Shown: positions 1-6,521, numbered from the stretch's first letter. The stretch: DNA of 6,521 bases from an uncultured beta proteobacterium (GCA_903870955.1 CAIQEX010000464.1:1-6521), one strand, 5' to 3'. Notes: a model not told the origin generated them from the sequence alone. Translations and numbers: made by a program.

Positions 1-1574
1 CGTCGGTTGTTGCCGGGTTGCTAATGGTTTTGTCCGTCATGTTGATTGTTGGCATCCTGCGTCAGAGAAAGGTGCTTGTGATTCAACAGAGTTTTAATCA
101 ACTCATTGAGTTGGTGCCCCAATTGGTCTCCAGCATGGATGTGCATGGCACCATTCTTTGGGTCAATCGCCGCACGATTGACTACATCAAGCCCAGCCCG
201 GAAGAACAGGCTGCCGGGTTTGATTGGGTACTATCTGGAGTTCACCCGGAAGATTTGGAGCATGTGCAGCGCTACATATCCTCCGCATTGACTCAAGAGC
301 AAGTCTCCGAGTTTTGTGAGTGCCGCAGGCGCAGACACGATGGTGCGTACCTCTGGTTTTCCTCGCAAATGACGCGGGTGGTAGGGCAAGATGGCGCTGG
401 TTCTTATTTTTTACAAACCAGCACCGATATCCACGACCGGAAAATGGCGGAAGAGCGCGCCCGGGTGGCTCAAAAGCTCGAATCCATCGGTCAGCTCACG
501 GGCGGAATGGCGCACGACTTCAACAACCTGCTGGCCATCATCGTGGGCAATCTCGATCTGGTGAAACCTGATGTCAAGGTAGACGCAGCTACCAAACGCC
601 TGGACGTTGCCATCGGTGCCGCCCAGCGCGGCGTTGGTTTGGTGAAGGCGCTACTGGCCCTGGCCAGCAAACAGCCTCTGTTGCCAGCCACTGTCGACCT
701 GTGGGCCCTGATTGAGCGCATTTCGCCCCTGCTGAGGCATGCGCTGGGGCAACGCGTGCGTTTTGCACTGAATCCACCCGGCGCCAATGTCTACGTAGAA
801 GTTGATGAAGCCGGCCTGGAGGCTGTGCTGCTGAATCTGATCGTGAACGCAAAAGACGCCATGCCCCAAGGCGGCGACTTGACACTGGGTCTGGACGTCA
901 CGAATGGCATGGCCCACATCGTGGTCAAAGACACCGGAACGGGCATGCCGGATGCGGTACTCAAACGTGCTACTGAACCATTCTTCACCACCAAAGAGCG
1001 CGGTCGTGGCACCGGTCTGGGATTGTCTATGGTGGCAGGCTTCGCAAAGCAATCCGGCGGCACCATGAATATTCAAAGCACCGAGGGCGTGGGAACATCG
1101 ATCGAGATTGCCCTGCCTCTGGCAAAAGGCACAAACCCATTAGCGACGCAGGACAAGCCTGTCGTCATACCAAGCCAGCAAGCTTTCTCGACGAGCAATC
1201 GCAAAATACTGATCGTTGATGACGAACCCGCCCTTGCAGAACTGGTGCGGGATTGGGCCCGAGCGGAAGGTCACACTGCTGTTGTCACACACTCAGCGGA
1301 CGACGCACTCACACTGCTTGCAGTCAGAGCTTTTGATGTCTTGCTTAGCGACATCGTCATGCCCGGCCAGTTAGACGGAATCGGCCTTGCTGAAAAGGCT
1401 GCTGTCATGTACCCGGCAATGAAAATTTTGTTAATGTCTGGATACTCCAGAGAAACTGCCACGCATCGTGCAGAAGTACCTTGGCGCTTGCTGGTCAAAC
1501 CCTTTGGCAAAGGGGACTTTGTAGCCGCGCTTGAAAAAACGAATTCAGTATCTGGTTTTGGGGCATTAGCGTAA
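1..1574 (+). CDS. Hybrid sensor histidine kinase with PAS and C-terminal receiver (5' partial)
   Basis: The frame is open from the first bases (in frame from base 3). It begins inside a hydrophobic stretch ending ...LIVGILRQRK, i.e. a membrane helix followed by positive residues, so the true start and a sensory N-terminus lie upstream. A TTG at 18 would give 518 residues, but it sits inside that helix and is not a credible start. In the 518-residue numbering: PAS-like domain about 25-145; H-box TGGMAHDFNNLL with phospho-acceptor His166; ATPase domain with N-box Asn277, G1 box DTGTGM 305-310, PFFTTK 321-326 and GRGTGLGLSM 329-338; receiver about 395-510 with Asp401/Asp402, phospho-acceptor Asp445, Ser474 and Lys494. 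All catalytic residues are present, so it should be active. The AHDFNNLL H-box is typical of NtrB-like/PAS hybrid kinases. There is no DNA-binding output domain, so phosphate is presumably passed to a separate Hpt protein or regulator. The signal sensed is unknown. It converges on the neighbouring gene and is not in the nitrate operon. Confidence 0.93.
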   Translation, partial: SVVAGLLMVLSVMLIVGILRQRKVLVIQQSFNQLIELVPQLVSSMDVHGTILWVNRRTIDYIKPSPEEQAAGFDWVLSGVHPEDLEHVQRYISSALTQEQVSEFCECRRRRHDGAYLWFSSQMTRVVGQDGAGSYFLQTSTDIHDRKMAEERARVAQKLESIGQLTGGMAHDFNNLLAIIVGNLDLVKPDVKVDAATKRLDVAIGAAQRGVGLVKALLALASKQPLLPATVDLWALIERISPLLRHALGQRVRFALNPPGANVYVEVDEAGLEAVLLNLIVNAKDAMPQGGDLTLGLDVTNGMAHIVVKDTGTGMPDAVLKRATEPFFTTKERGRGTGLGLSMVAGFAKQSGGTMNIQSTEGVGTSIEIALPLAKGTNPLATQDKPVVIPSQQAFSTSNRKILIVDDEPALAELVRDWARAEGHTAVVTHSADDALTLLAVRAFDVLLSDIVMPGQLDGIGLAEKAAVMYPAMKILLMSGYSRETATHRAEVPWRLLVKPFGKGDFVAALEKTNSVSGFGALA

Positions 1575-1646
1575 TCGCCGTGCAAATTGATGTTCATCGG
1601 ACTGCTACAAAGCAGCCTATTCCGAAAGACTGTTCTGGAGGCCGTG

Positions 1647-1677
1647 CCGACTTCCAATGGTGCCGTGTGAAAGTCGG
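1647..1677. repeat. Short inverted repeat in the convergent intergenic gap
   Basis: CCGACTT (1647-1653) and AAGTCGG (1671-1677) are perfect 7-base inverted arms separated by 17 bases. No T run follows on either strand, so it is not a typical terminator. The rest of the 1575-1735 stretch shows no gene, and nothing else in it is recognisable. Confidence 0.3.
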
Positions 1678-1735
1678 TAGACAGCCTCAGAATTTATGAA
1701 CACAGACCGACCGTCTAATGGTTGCCTTTTCGCGT

Positions 1736-1770
1736 CCTAATCAAAGTTGCGCGCAACTTCGTTAGGTTTT
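1736..1770 (+). terminator. Likely Rho-independent terminator of the histidine kinase gene
   Basis: An imperfect inverted repeat spans 1736-1766. The outer stem CCTAAT pairs with GTTAGG (one T-G wobble), a small internal loop follows at 1742-1743/1760, and the inner stem AAGTTG pairs with CAACTT around a CGCG loop. The inner part is a perfect 16-bp palindrome at 1744-1759. TTTT follows at once (1767-1770). Position after the kinase stop, between two convergent genes, fits a terminator. The short T run and modest GC of the stem make it a medium-strength guess; it could instead be a protein-binding palindrome. Confidence 0.45.
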
Positions 1771-1779
1771 GAGCCTAAC
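1761..1779. repeat. Second hairpin overlapping the terminator stem
   Basis: GTTAGG (1761-1766) and CCTAAC (1774-1779) form a perfect 6-bp stem around a 7-base loop. The left arm is also the right arm of the larger hairpin at 1736-1766, so the two structures exclude each other. On the minus strand it could help end transcription of the gene at 1800-2357, but no T run follows on that strand. Confidence 0.4.
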
Positions 1780-1799
1780 TTTGTTAATGCCCACCCACG

Positions 1800-2357
1800 C
1801 TAATGGCTGACTTCAGGGGGTAGCAATTTGGCGATGCGTTCACGGACATGGTTGGCTCTGTCACTGCCTGCGAGGCGTTCTATGACTTCGAGCAGTACGG
1901 CGCTCACTTCCAGCATCGATTCACGGTCACGGGCTTCGCGCAAGCTGCTGCGCAAACGATCGGCCAGTGCCGGGTCTTTGCGCGAAAAAATGCGCTCCGA
2001 CATATCGAACAAATACATGCGGGTCGCGGCCAACGACTTCTTGCCTTCGAATACATCGATCTGACCGGCGTTTTGCAGTGCCGTTGATTCATCCGCTGAC
2101 TCATCCGCTGACTCACGCATGTCGAGCTTCTGCGCAGCAGGTGCAGGCGCAGTAGGTACCGCAATGAAGCCCTTTTCAAGCAGCTGATTGGCAATTTCAA
2201 CGCTATTGCCAGGCAAGGCCTTGCTGATGTCGGCCAGCGTTCTGTGCCCTGTAGCCATGAGTAGAAACGAGCGTTCACGCAGAGTCAGCGTGCGCACCCC
2301 TGGCGCCAATTCGTAGCGCCCCTTTTCCGTTTTTAAATACTTGATGGATGTTTGCAT
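1800..2357 (-). CDS. Hypothetical protein, about 185 aa, possible winged-helix N-terminus
   Basis: I do not recognise this as a named family. The frame extends to an ATG at 2372 (190 aa), but the ATG at 2357 is preferred because GGAG lies 9 bases before it, while the upstream ATG has no good ribosome site. In the 185-residue form, residues 1-65 (start MQTSIKYLKTEKGRYEL; then ...RERSFLLMATGHRTLADISKAL...) read as a basic strand plus helices of winged-helix/HTH appearance. Residues about 66-100 are an Ala/Pro- and acid-rich linker containing ESADESADES. Residues about 105-185 are charged and helical (DMSERIFSRKDPALADRLRS, then REARDRESMLEVSAVLLEVI). There is no signal peptide, membrane segment or catalytic motif, so a soluble cytoplasmic protein is expected. 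It lies 183 bp downstream of cobA on the same strand, so it may be read with the nitrate operon or from its own promoter. A regulatory role is only a guess from the N-terminal look. Confidence 0.75.
   Translation of the reverse strand: MQTSIKYLKTEKGRYELAPGVRTLTLRERSFLLMATGHRTLADISKALPGNSVEIANQLLEKGFIAVPTAPAPAAQKLDMRESADESADESTALQNAGQIDVFEGKKSLAATRMYLFDMSERIFSRKDPALADRLRSSLREARDRESMLEVSAVLLEVIERLAGSDRANHVRERIAKLLPPEVSH
2089..2112. repeat. Perfect 12-bp tandem duplication inside the hypothetical gene
   Basis: Two identical, adjacent copies of TCATCCGCTGAC (2089-2100 and 2101-2112) are followed by the start of a third (TCA). The unit is a multiple of three, so it duplicates the peptide ESAD/SADE in the linker without breaking the frame. 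Such a repeat can expand or contract by replication slippage. Confidence 0.9.
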
Positions 2358-2366
2358 TCCCCGCAG

Positions 2367-2370
2367 CTCC
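2367..2370 (-). promoter_or_regulatory. Ribosome binding site deciding the start of the hypothetical gene
   Basis: On the minus strand GGAG lies 9 bases before the ATG at 2357, a normal Shine-Dalgarno distance. The alternative ATG at 2372 overlaps this site and lacks a comparable one, which is why the shorter protein is preferred. Confidence 0.55.
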
Positions 2371-2390
2371 ATGGATCGCCGTCCAACGAC

Positions 2391-2421
2391 TATGTTTCAA
2401 ATTTATCGTTTTTATATTACA
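2391..2421 (-). promoter_or_regulatory. AT-rich upstream stretch, possible promoter of the hypothetical gene
   Basis: This roughly 30-base AT-rich stretch stands out in GC-rich surroundings, 34 bases or more upstream of the ATG at 2357. On the minus strand it carries several -10-like strings (TAATAT, TATAAA, GATAAA), but none has a convincing -35 box at the right distance. A small inverted repeat TTCAG/CTGAA (2452-2456, 2462-2466) lies further upstream. The call rests on composition and position only. Confidence 0.25.
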
Positions 2422-2540
2422 GCCATGTGACCTGCGCTGACCGCATGCTGATTCAGTGATCCTGAACCAACGGAAAAAGACAAATTGGGGAAGTTGCACG
2501 AAACGGGCGTCAGCGAACAACCGCGCCGGTTAATAGAAAC

Positions 2541-3344
2541 TCAGGAGCCGCGCGTGCCCGATAGGTGCAACGGTACGTCAGCATTTGCCGCCAACAGCCC
2601 CTGCACCACATCGCCCACCACGATCACGGCCGGACTGCCCAGGCCTTCGCGCTGGATGGTCTCGGCCAGGTCCGCCAGCACGCACGTGGCGTGGCGCTGC
2701 TCCGGCAGGCTGGCGTTCTGGATGATGGCCACGGGTGTGCCCGCAGCCAAGCCATGCAGCAGCTCCGCCTGGATGTGGGCCGCGCCGGTCACACCCATGT
2801 AGATCACCAGGGTCAGCTTGGCCTGGCGCGCGGTTTGGGCCAGCGCGCGCCAATCGGTGCCACGGTCGCCTGGCTTGGCGTGGCCAGTGACAAACACCAC
2901 GCCATGCGCAAAGTCGCGGTGCGTCAGCGGCGTATTCAGCGAGGTCACCGCAGCCAGTCCCGAGGTGATTCCATTCAGCACCGTGACGCGCACGCCAGCG
3001 GCCTGCAGGTGTTCCACTTCTTCGCCGCCCCGGCCGAACAGAAACGGGTCGCCGCCCTTGAGGCGCACCACCCGCTCGCCTTCCTGGGCGGCAGTGATCA
3101 TGAGCTTTTCAATGAACGATTGCGGCGTCGACTTGCAACCGCCACGTTTGCCGACCCAGACCACACGGGCCGCCGGATCGGCCAGCGCCACGATGGACTC
3201 GCTCACCAAGTCATCCACCAGCAACACCGTGGCGGCCTGGATCGCCTTGAAGGCCTTGATCGTCAGCAGTTCGGGGTCACCCGGACCGGCGCCCACCAAG
3301 GTCACTTGGCCGCGCGCGGGATGGGAAGAAAGATCGTTTTTCAC
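2541..3344 (-). CDS. cobA: Uroporphyrinogen-III C-methyltransferase (SUMT)
   Basis: It transfers two methyl groups from S-adenosylmethionine to uroporphyrinogen III, giving precorrin-2, the branch point to siroheme and cobalamin; the enzyme is cytoplasmic. Taking GTG at 3344 as start gives 267 residues, normal for a single-domain SUMT. Family motifs: VGAGPGDPELLT at 17-28, GKR 65-67, RLKGGDPFLFGRGGEE 94-109, NGITSG 124-129, PLTHRDFA 139-146, VTGH 152-155. The frame stays open upstream to an ATG at 3554, but those 70 codons lie inside nasA and resemble no SUMT sequence. No in-frame ATG occurs between the GTG and the conserved N-terminal motif, so GTG is the best start. It begins 5 bases after the nasA stop without a clear ribosome site, suggesting translational coupling. 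There is no CysG-type dehydrogenase/ferrochelatase fusion, so those steps need another gene. Its place here fits siroheme supply for NirB. Confidence 0.93.
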   Translation of the reverse strand: MKNDLSSHPARGQVTLVGAGPGDPELLTIKAFKAIQAATVLLVDDLVSESIVALADPAARVVWVGKRGGCKSTPQSFIEKLMITAAQEGERVVRLKGGDPFLFGRGGEEVEHLQAAGVRVTVLNGITSGLAAVTSLNTPLTHRDFAHGVVFVTGHAKPGDRGTDWRALAQTARQAKLTLVIYMGVTGAAHIQAELLHGLAAGTPVAIIQNASLPEQRHATCVLADLAETIQREGLGSPAVIVVGDVVQGLLAANADVPLHLSGTRGS

Positions 3345-3349
3345 AGTGT

Positions 3350-6181
3350 TCAAACAGCGTGTGCCGTCAGGATGGGAATAATGGGTTGGCTGGTGGTGCT
3401 GCGCACCATGCGCTGCAATTCGGGGATGCAGGAGCCGCAGTTGGTGCCGCAGTGCAACGCACCCTGCAATTTTGCCAGCCTTGCAGCAGGGGTTCCGGAG
3501 CAGGTGCGCAAATTGTCCTCGATTGCGATGTCCCTGACATGGAAGCAGGTACACACCACTTTGCCGAGCGCGGCCACCGGCAGCGGTGGTTTGCTCACTG
3601 GCAGCAGGAGCGCGCGACCATAGGCCTGGGCCGGCAACCCATCCTGAAGCAGGCCGCTGATCCAGGCTTGGGCGCGGGTGTCACCCGCCAGCAAAAAGCC
3701 TTCCAGAAGCGTGTCGGTGCCCGCGCGCCTTTGGCGCATGACGCGACGCTGGCCTTGCTTGGCGTCTGCGTAGCGCAGCACCGCAGGGCCTTGCAACTGC
3801 AACACGGCTTCGATGCGCTCCAACAGGTCTGCGGGTACCGCCGCATGGGCCGCGGCGCGGAACAACAAACCCTGGCGCTCCTCGCCACCGGCCACTGCGG
3901 TGCTGGCAAAGGGCACGCAACTGGCAAAAGGAAACTCAGCCATCAACGCCTGCAGTTGGATACGCGCCGCCAGCACGTCCGCTGCCGGTAGCCAGGCCAT
4001 GGCCAGCAGGGTCCAAGGCAGTTCGGCCTTCAACACCTTGACGGCGGCATGCTTGAACTCGGGTTGTTTGGAGTCCGGACAAAACGCCGGCGTGGTCAGG
4101 GCATTCACACCGGCCAGACGCGACCCGGTGCTGCTGCGCCCGCTCAAGAATTCTTCGCCCCAGTGCATCGCCAGAAACACCTGGCTCATGCCCTGCTCTG
4201 CGCTGGCCTGCACCGGCACCACAATCGAGCCGCGCCTGCTCGTCACCTGCACCAGATCGCCTTCGCTCAGCAGACGCCGCGCCATGTCCTGCGGGTGCAT
4301 TTGCAAGGCGGGCTCTGGCACATGACCGAACAGACGACCGAGCGTGCCGGTGCGGCTCATGCCATGCCACTGGTCGCGCAGGCGACCGGTGTTGAGCGAG
4401 AACGGATAACGCGCCTCGCGGGGCTCGGCCACCGGCTGGTATTTCACATTGGCGAAACGGGCGCGGCCGTCCGGCGTGGGGAAAATGCCGTCTTCGTAGA
4501 GGCGGGCTTTACCGGTCGTGGCGCCCGAAACAAAAGGCCATTGCTGCGGCGCTTCTTCCAGCATGGCGTAGCTCAGGCCGGTAATGTCCAGATCGCGGCC
4601 ACGGGTCGACTCGCGGTGCTCGTTCCAGATGTCCTCGGGCGTGGTGTAGGGAAACAGTGTGGTTTCACTGCGGCCCAGGGCCTGCTCCAAGCGCTGCGCG
4701 AATTCCGTGGCGATGGACCAATCGTGGCGCGGCGTGTTATCCGAACCTGCAATCGCAGGCGGCGGCACTGCGGCGCGCACGCGGCTGATGCGGCGCTCGC
4801 TGTTGGTGACGGTGCCTTCCTTTTCGCCCCAGGTGGTAGCGGGCAAAAGCAGATCCGCATAGGTACAGGTGGCGGTTGTGGCAAAGGCCTCTTGCACGAT
4901 GACCAGTTCGGCACGCTCCAGCGCGCGGCGCACCGTGGCCTGATCCGGCATGCTTTGGGCAGGGTTGGTACAGGCAATCCACAAGGCTTTGATCTCGCCG
5001 TCGGCAGCGGCCTGGAACATTTCAACGGCGGTCTTGCCGGGCTTTTCTGGCACGGCATCCACGCCCCAGAGTGCAGCGACTTCGGCCCGGTGTTCGGGGT
5101 TGGCCAGGTCGCGGTGCGCACTCAACAAGTTGGCCAGTCCGCCGACCTCGCGTCCGCCCATCGCATTGGGTTGGCCCGTGAGTGAAAACGGACCGGCACC
5201 GGGCTTGCCAATCTGGCCGGTGGCCAGGTGCAGATTGATCAAGGCCGCGTTCTTGGCCGTGCCGCTGCTGGATTGATTCAGGCCCTGGCAATACAGGCTG
5301 AGCGTGGCGGTGGATTGGGCGAACAGACGCGTCGCCTGCAGCAGCGCGTCCTTGCTGATGCCGCAGATCTGCGCCACCGCGTCGGGCGTGCAGTCCCGCA
5401 CCGTGGCCTTCAATTCTTCAAAACCCTGGGTGTGCGCCGCCACATAGGCGGCGTCCAGCCAGCCCTCCCACAGCATCAGGTGCAGCATGCCGTTGAACAG
5501 CATCACATCGGTGCCGGGCTGAATGGCCAGATGCAGGTCGGCACTATCGGCGGTGTCGGTGCGGCGCGGGTCGACCACGATGATTTTCAACGCCGGGTTA
5601 GCCCGTCTGGCGTCCTCGATGCGGCGGAACAGCACCGGGTGCGCGTAGGCGGTGTTGGAGCCGACGATGAACAGCGTGGACGCATGGTTGATGTCGTCGT
5701 AGCAGGCCGGTGGCGCATCGGCACCCAGGGTCTTCTTGTAACCGGCCACGGCGCTGCTCATGCACAGGCGCGAATTGGTGTCGATGTTGTTGGTGCCGAC
5801 CAAGCCCTTGGCCAGTTTGTTGAAGACGTAATAGTCCTCCGTCATCAACTGGCCGGAGACGTAGAAACCCACCGCATCGGGCCCATGGTCGCGGATGATG
5901 CGGGCGAATTCGCGGGTGGCGTGACCCAGTGCCGCGTCCCAACTCACCGCCTGCGGTGCGGCTCCGCGCGCCATGCGCCGCATCGGTTGCAGCAGGCGCG
6001 TTTGCAGCGTGACGGGCGCGCTCGCCGTCAGATGCAGCGTGCTGCCCTTGGAACACAGGCGCCCGAAGTTGGCCGGGTGCTCCGGGTCGCCACGCACACC
6101 CGTGATCTGCGCGCCTTGGCTCTCGATGATGACGCCGCAGCCGACACCGCAGTAGGGACAGGTGGACTTGGTTTCTTGCAT
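3350..6181 (-). CDS. nasA: Assimilatory nitrate reductase catalytic subunit with C-terminal BFD-like domain
   Basis: It reduces nitrate to nitrite in the cytoplasm using Mo-bis-MGD and iron-sulfur clusters. ATG at 6181 gives 943 residues beginning MQETKSTCPYCGVGCG, with AGAGAA 7 bases upstream. The frame runs on to 6268, but that extension overlaps nirD and precedes the conserved start. Domain order: N-terminal [4Fe-4S] with Cys8, Cys11, Cys15, Cys43; molybdopterin oxidoreductase about 50-480 with the likely Mo ligand Cys140 in NSRLCMSSAV; dinucleotide-binding domain about 590-715 (NTGRLRDQWHGMSRTG 597-612; HPQDM 629-633); a poorly conserved extension about 717-870; then a BFD-like [2Fe-2S] domain with Cys877, Cys879, Cys915 and Cys918. 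Cys894 and Cys911 are additional. There is no Tat signal, which with NSRLCMSSAV and the BFD domain supports NasA rather than periplasmic NapA or formate dehydrogenase. The BFD domain probably passes electrons from a reductase partner. It lies between nirD (22-bp gap) and cobA (5-bp gap), so the three are surely one operon. Confidence 0.95.
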   Translation of the reverse strand: MQETKSTCPYCGVGCGVIIESQGAQITGVRGDPEHPANFGRLCSKGSTLHLTASAPVTLQTRLLQPMRRMARGAAPQAVSWDAALGHATREFARIIRDHGPDAVGFYVSGQLMTEDYYVFNKLAKGLVGTNNIDTNSRLCMSSAVAGYKKTLGADAPPACYDDINHASTLFIVGSNTAYAHPVLFRRIEDARRANPALKIIVVDPRRTDTADSADLHLAIQPGTDVMLFNGMLHLMLWEGWLDAAYVAAHTQGFEELKATVRDCTPDAVAQICGISKDALLQATRLFAQSTATLSLYCQGLNQSSSGTAKNAALINLHLATGQIGKPGAGPFSLTGQPNAMGGREVGGLANLLSAHRDLANPEHRAEVAALWGVDAVPEKPGKTAVEMFQAAADGEIKALWIACTNPAQSMPDQATVRRALERAELVIVQEAFATTATCTYADLLLPATTWGEKEGTVTNSERRISRVRAAVPPPAIAGSDNTPRHDWSIATEFAQRLEQALGRSETTLFPYTTPEDIWNEHRESTRGRDLDITGLSYAMLEEAPQQWPFVSGATTGKARLYEDGIFPTPDGRARFANVKYQPVAEPREARYPFSLNTGRLRDQWHGMSRTGTLGRLFGHVPEPALQMHPQDMARRLLSEGDLVQVTSRRGSIVVPVQASAEQGMSQVFLAMHWGEEFLSGRSSTGSRLAGVNALTTPAFCPDSKQPEFKHAAVKVLKAELPWTLLAMAWLPAADVLAARIQLQALMAEFPFASCVPFASTAVAGGEERQGLLFRAAAHAAVPADLLERIEAVLQLQGPAVLRYADAKQGQRRVMRQRRAGTDTLLEGFLLAGDTRAQAWISGLLQDGLPAQAYGRALLLPVSKPPLPVAALGKVVCTCFHVRDIAIEDNLRTCSGTPAARLAKLQGALHCGTNCGSCIPELQRMVRSTTSQPIIPILTAHAV

Positions 6182-6203
6182 AGCGGCGTTCTCTGGCGGG
6201 GTC

Positions 6204-6521
6204 TCAGACGGACGCGATACGCCGTGCTGGTCCGGCAATCGGCCGCACCAGATCGGTCGCGTGGCCATAGAGCTCGGACGCCTTCAGGTACACCGCGCCC
6301 TCTTCCAATTTGACGCTGAACTTCGGTGTGCAGCCTTCATCCGGCAGCGAGGCCTGGCCGTCGCACAGACCGATGCTCCAATTGTGCAATGGGCAAGCCA
6401 CCTGCGTGCCGAACACGATCCCTTGGCTGAGGGGCCCGCCCTTGTGCGGGCAGCGATCCAGCAGGGCAAAGACCTCGTCCTGGCTGTTGCGGAACACGGC
6501 CACATCCATGCCCGTTGCACG
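6204..6521 (-). CDS. nirD: Nitrite reductase [NAD(P)H] small subunit, Rieske type (5' partial)
   Basis: This is the small subunit of the assimilatory siroheme nitrite reductase NirBD, which reduces nitrite to ammonium in the cytoplasm. The frame is open to the window edge (RATG before the internal Met at 6509), so the start and roughly the first 15-25 residues are missing. Numbered from that Met, a complete Rieske [2Fe-2S] motif is visible: Cys20-x-His22, 16 residues, then Cys39-x2-His42 (DRCPHKGG and ACPLHNWS). Many NirD proteins have lost these ligands, as I recall for E. coli, so this one probably still binds a cluster. The stop is 22 bp upstream of nasA on the same strand. nirB is expected immediately upstream, outside the window. 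A stand-alone Rieske ferredoxin of a dioxygenase is possible by motif alone, but the nasA/cobA context makes NirD much more likely. Confidence 0.9.
   Translation of the reverse strand, partial: RATGMDVAVFRNSQDEVFALLDRCPHKGGPLSQGIVFGTQVACPLHNWSIGLCDGQASLPDEGCTPKFSVKLEEGAVYLKASELYGHATDLVRPIAGPARRIASV

Noticed and set aside
1736..1779. Integron attC-like site
   Set aside because: GTTAGGT (1761-1767) and GCCTAAC (1773-1779) fit the GTTRRRY and RYYYAAC core patterns, but they are in the wrong order for one attC. The structure is also shorter than known attC sites, the left arm TCCTAAT does not fit RYYYAAC, and there is no cassette or integrase nearby.
2519..2531. Terminator after cobA formed by AACCG/CGGTT
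   Set aside because: The stem is only 5 bp with a 3-base loop, and no T run follows on the minus strand. No convincing terminator is visible between cobA and the next gene.
2358..2540. Small gene between cobA and the hypothetical gene
   Set aside because: The frames that cross this gap continue into neighbouring genes in the wrong frame and show no start with a ribosome site or protein motif.
2565..3623. Plus-strand open frame (352 codons) antisense to cobA
   Set aside because: It is opposite a clear SUMT gene and runs into nasA. The composition is rich in Arg, Gln, His and Gly and there is no family signal.
4049..5185. Long plus-strand open frame (378 codons) antisense to nasA
   Set aside because: It lies wholly opposite nasA, whose motifs are unmistakable. 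The translation is rich in Arg, His, Gly and Ala with no domain, as expected for the shadow of a GC-rich gene.
5228..6313. Plus-strand open frame (361 codons) opposite the start of nasA and the end of nirD
   Set aside because: It crosses two real genes on the other strand, has low-complexity composition and no recognisable motif, so it is a shadow frame.

Overview
The window looks like chromosomal DNA of a betaproteobacterium, probably of the Comamonadaceae/Burkholderiales type. This is inferred from high GC in the metabolic genes, the gene order nirD-nasA-cobA, and the style of the protein sequences; no ribosomal or other marker gene is present to confirm it. The window is cut inside a gene at both ends.

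Left part (1-1574, + strand): the 3' portion of a membrane-anchored hybrid sensor histidine kinase, with the end of a transmembrane helix, a PAS domain, a phospho-acceptor H-box, an ATPase domain and a C-terminal receiver. Its N-terminal sensory part lies outside the window. It converges on the next gene across a 225-bp gap (1575-1799). That gap holds a cluster of inverted repeats, one followed by TTTT, which is the most likely terminator for the kinase.

Middle (1800-2357, - strand): a small unrecognised protein of about 185 residues with a basic, possibly winged-helix-like N-terminal part, a linker containing a perfect 12-bp tandem duplication, and a charged helical C-terminal part. An AT-rich gap separates it from the gene upstream.

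Right part (2541-6521, - strand): a compact nitrate/nitrite assimilation operon read right to left. It contains nirD (Rieske-type small subunit of NADH-dependent nitrite reductase, cut by the window edge), nasA (molybdenum assimilatory nitrate reductase with a C-terminal BFD-like [2Fe-2S] domain) and cobA (uroporphyrinogen-III C-methyltransferase). The logic is coherent. NasA reduces nitrate to nitrite, NirBD reduces nitrite to ammonium, and CobA makes the precorrin-2 needed for the siroheme of NirB. nirB is expected just beyond the right edge, but this cannot be seen.

I see no mobile element, CRISPR array, tRNA or rRNA, and no convincing sign of a wholly new system. The parts least explained are the small protein at 1800-2357 and the repeat cluster at 1736-1786.
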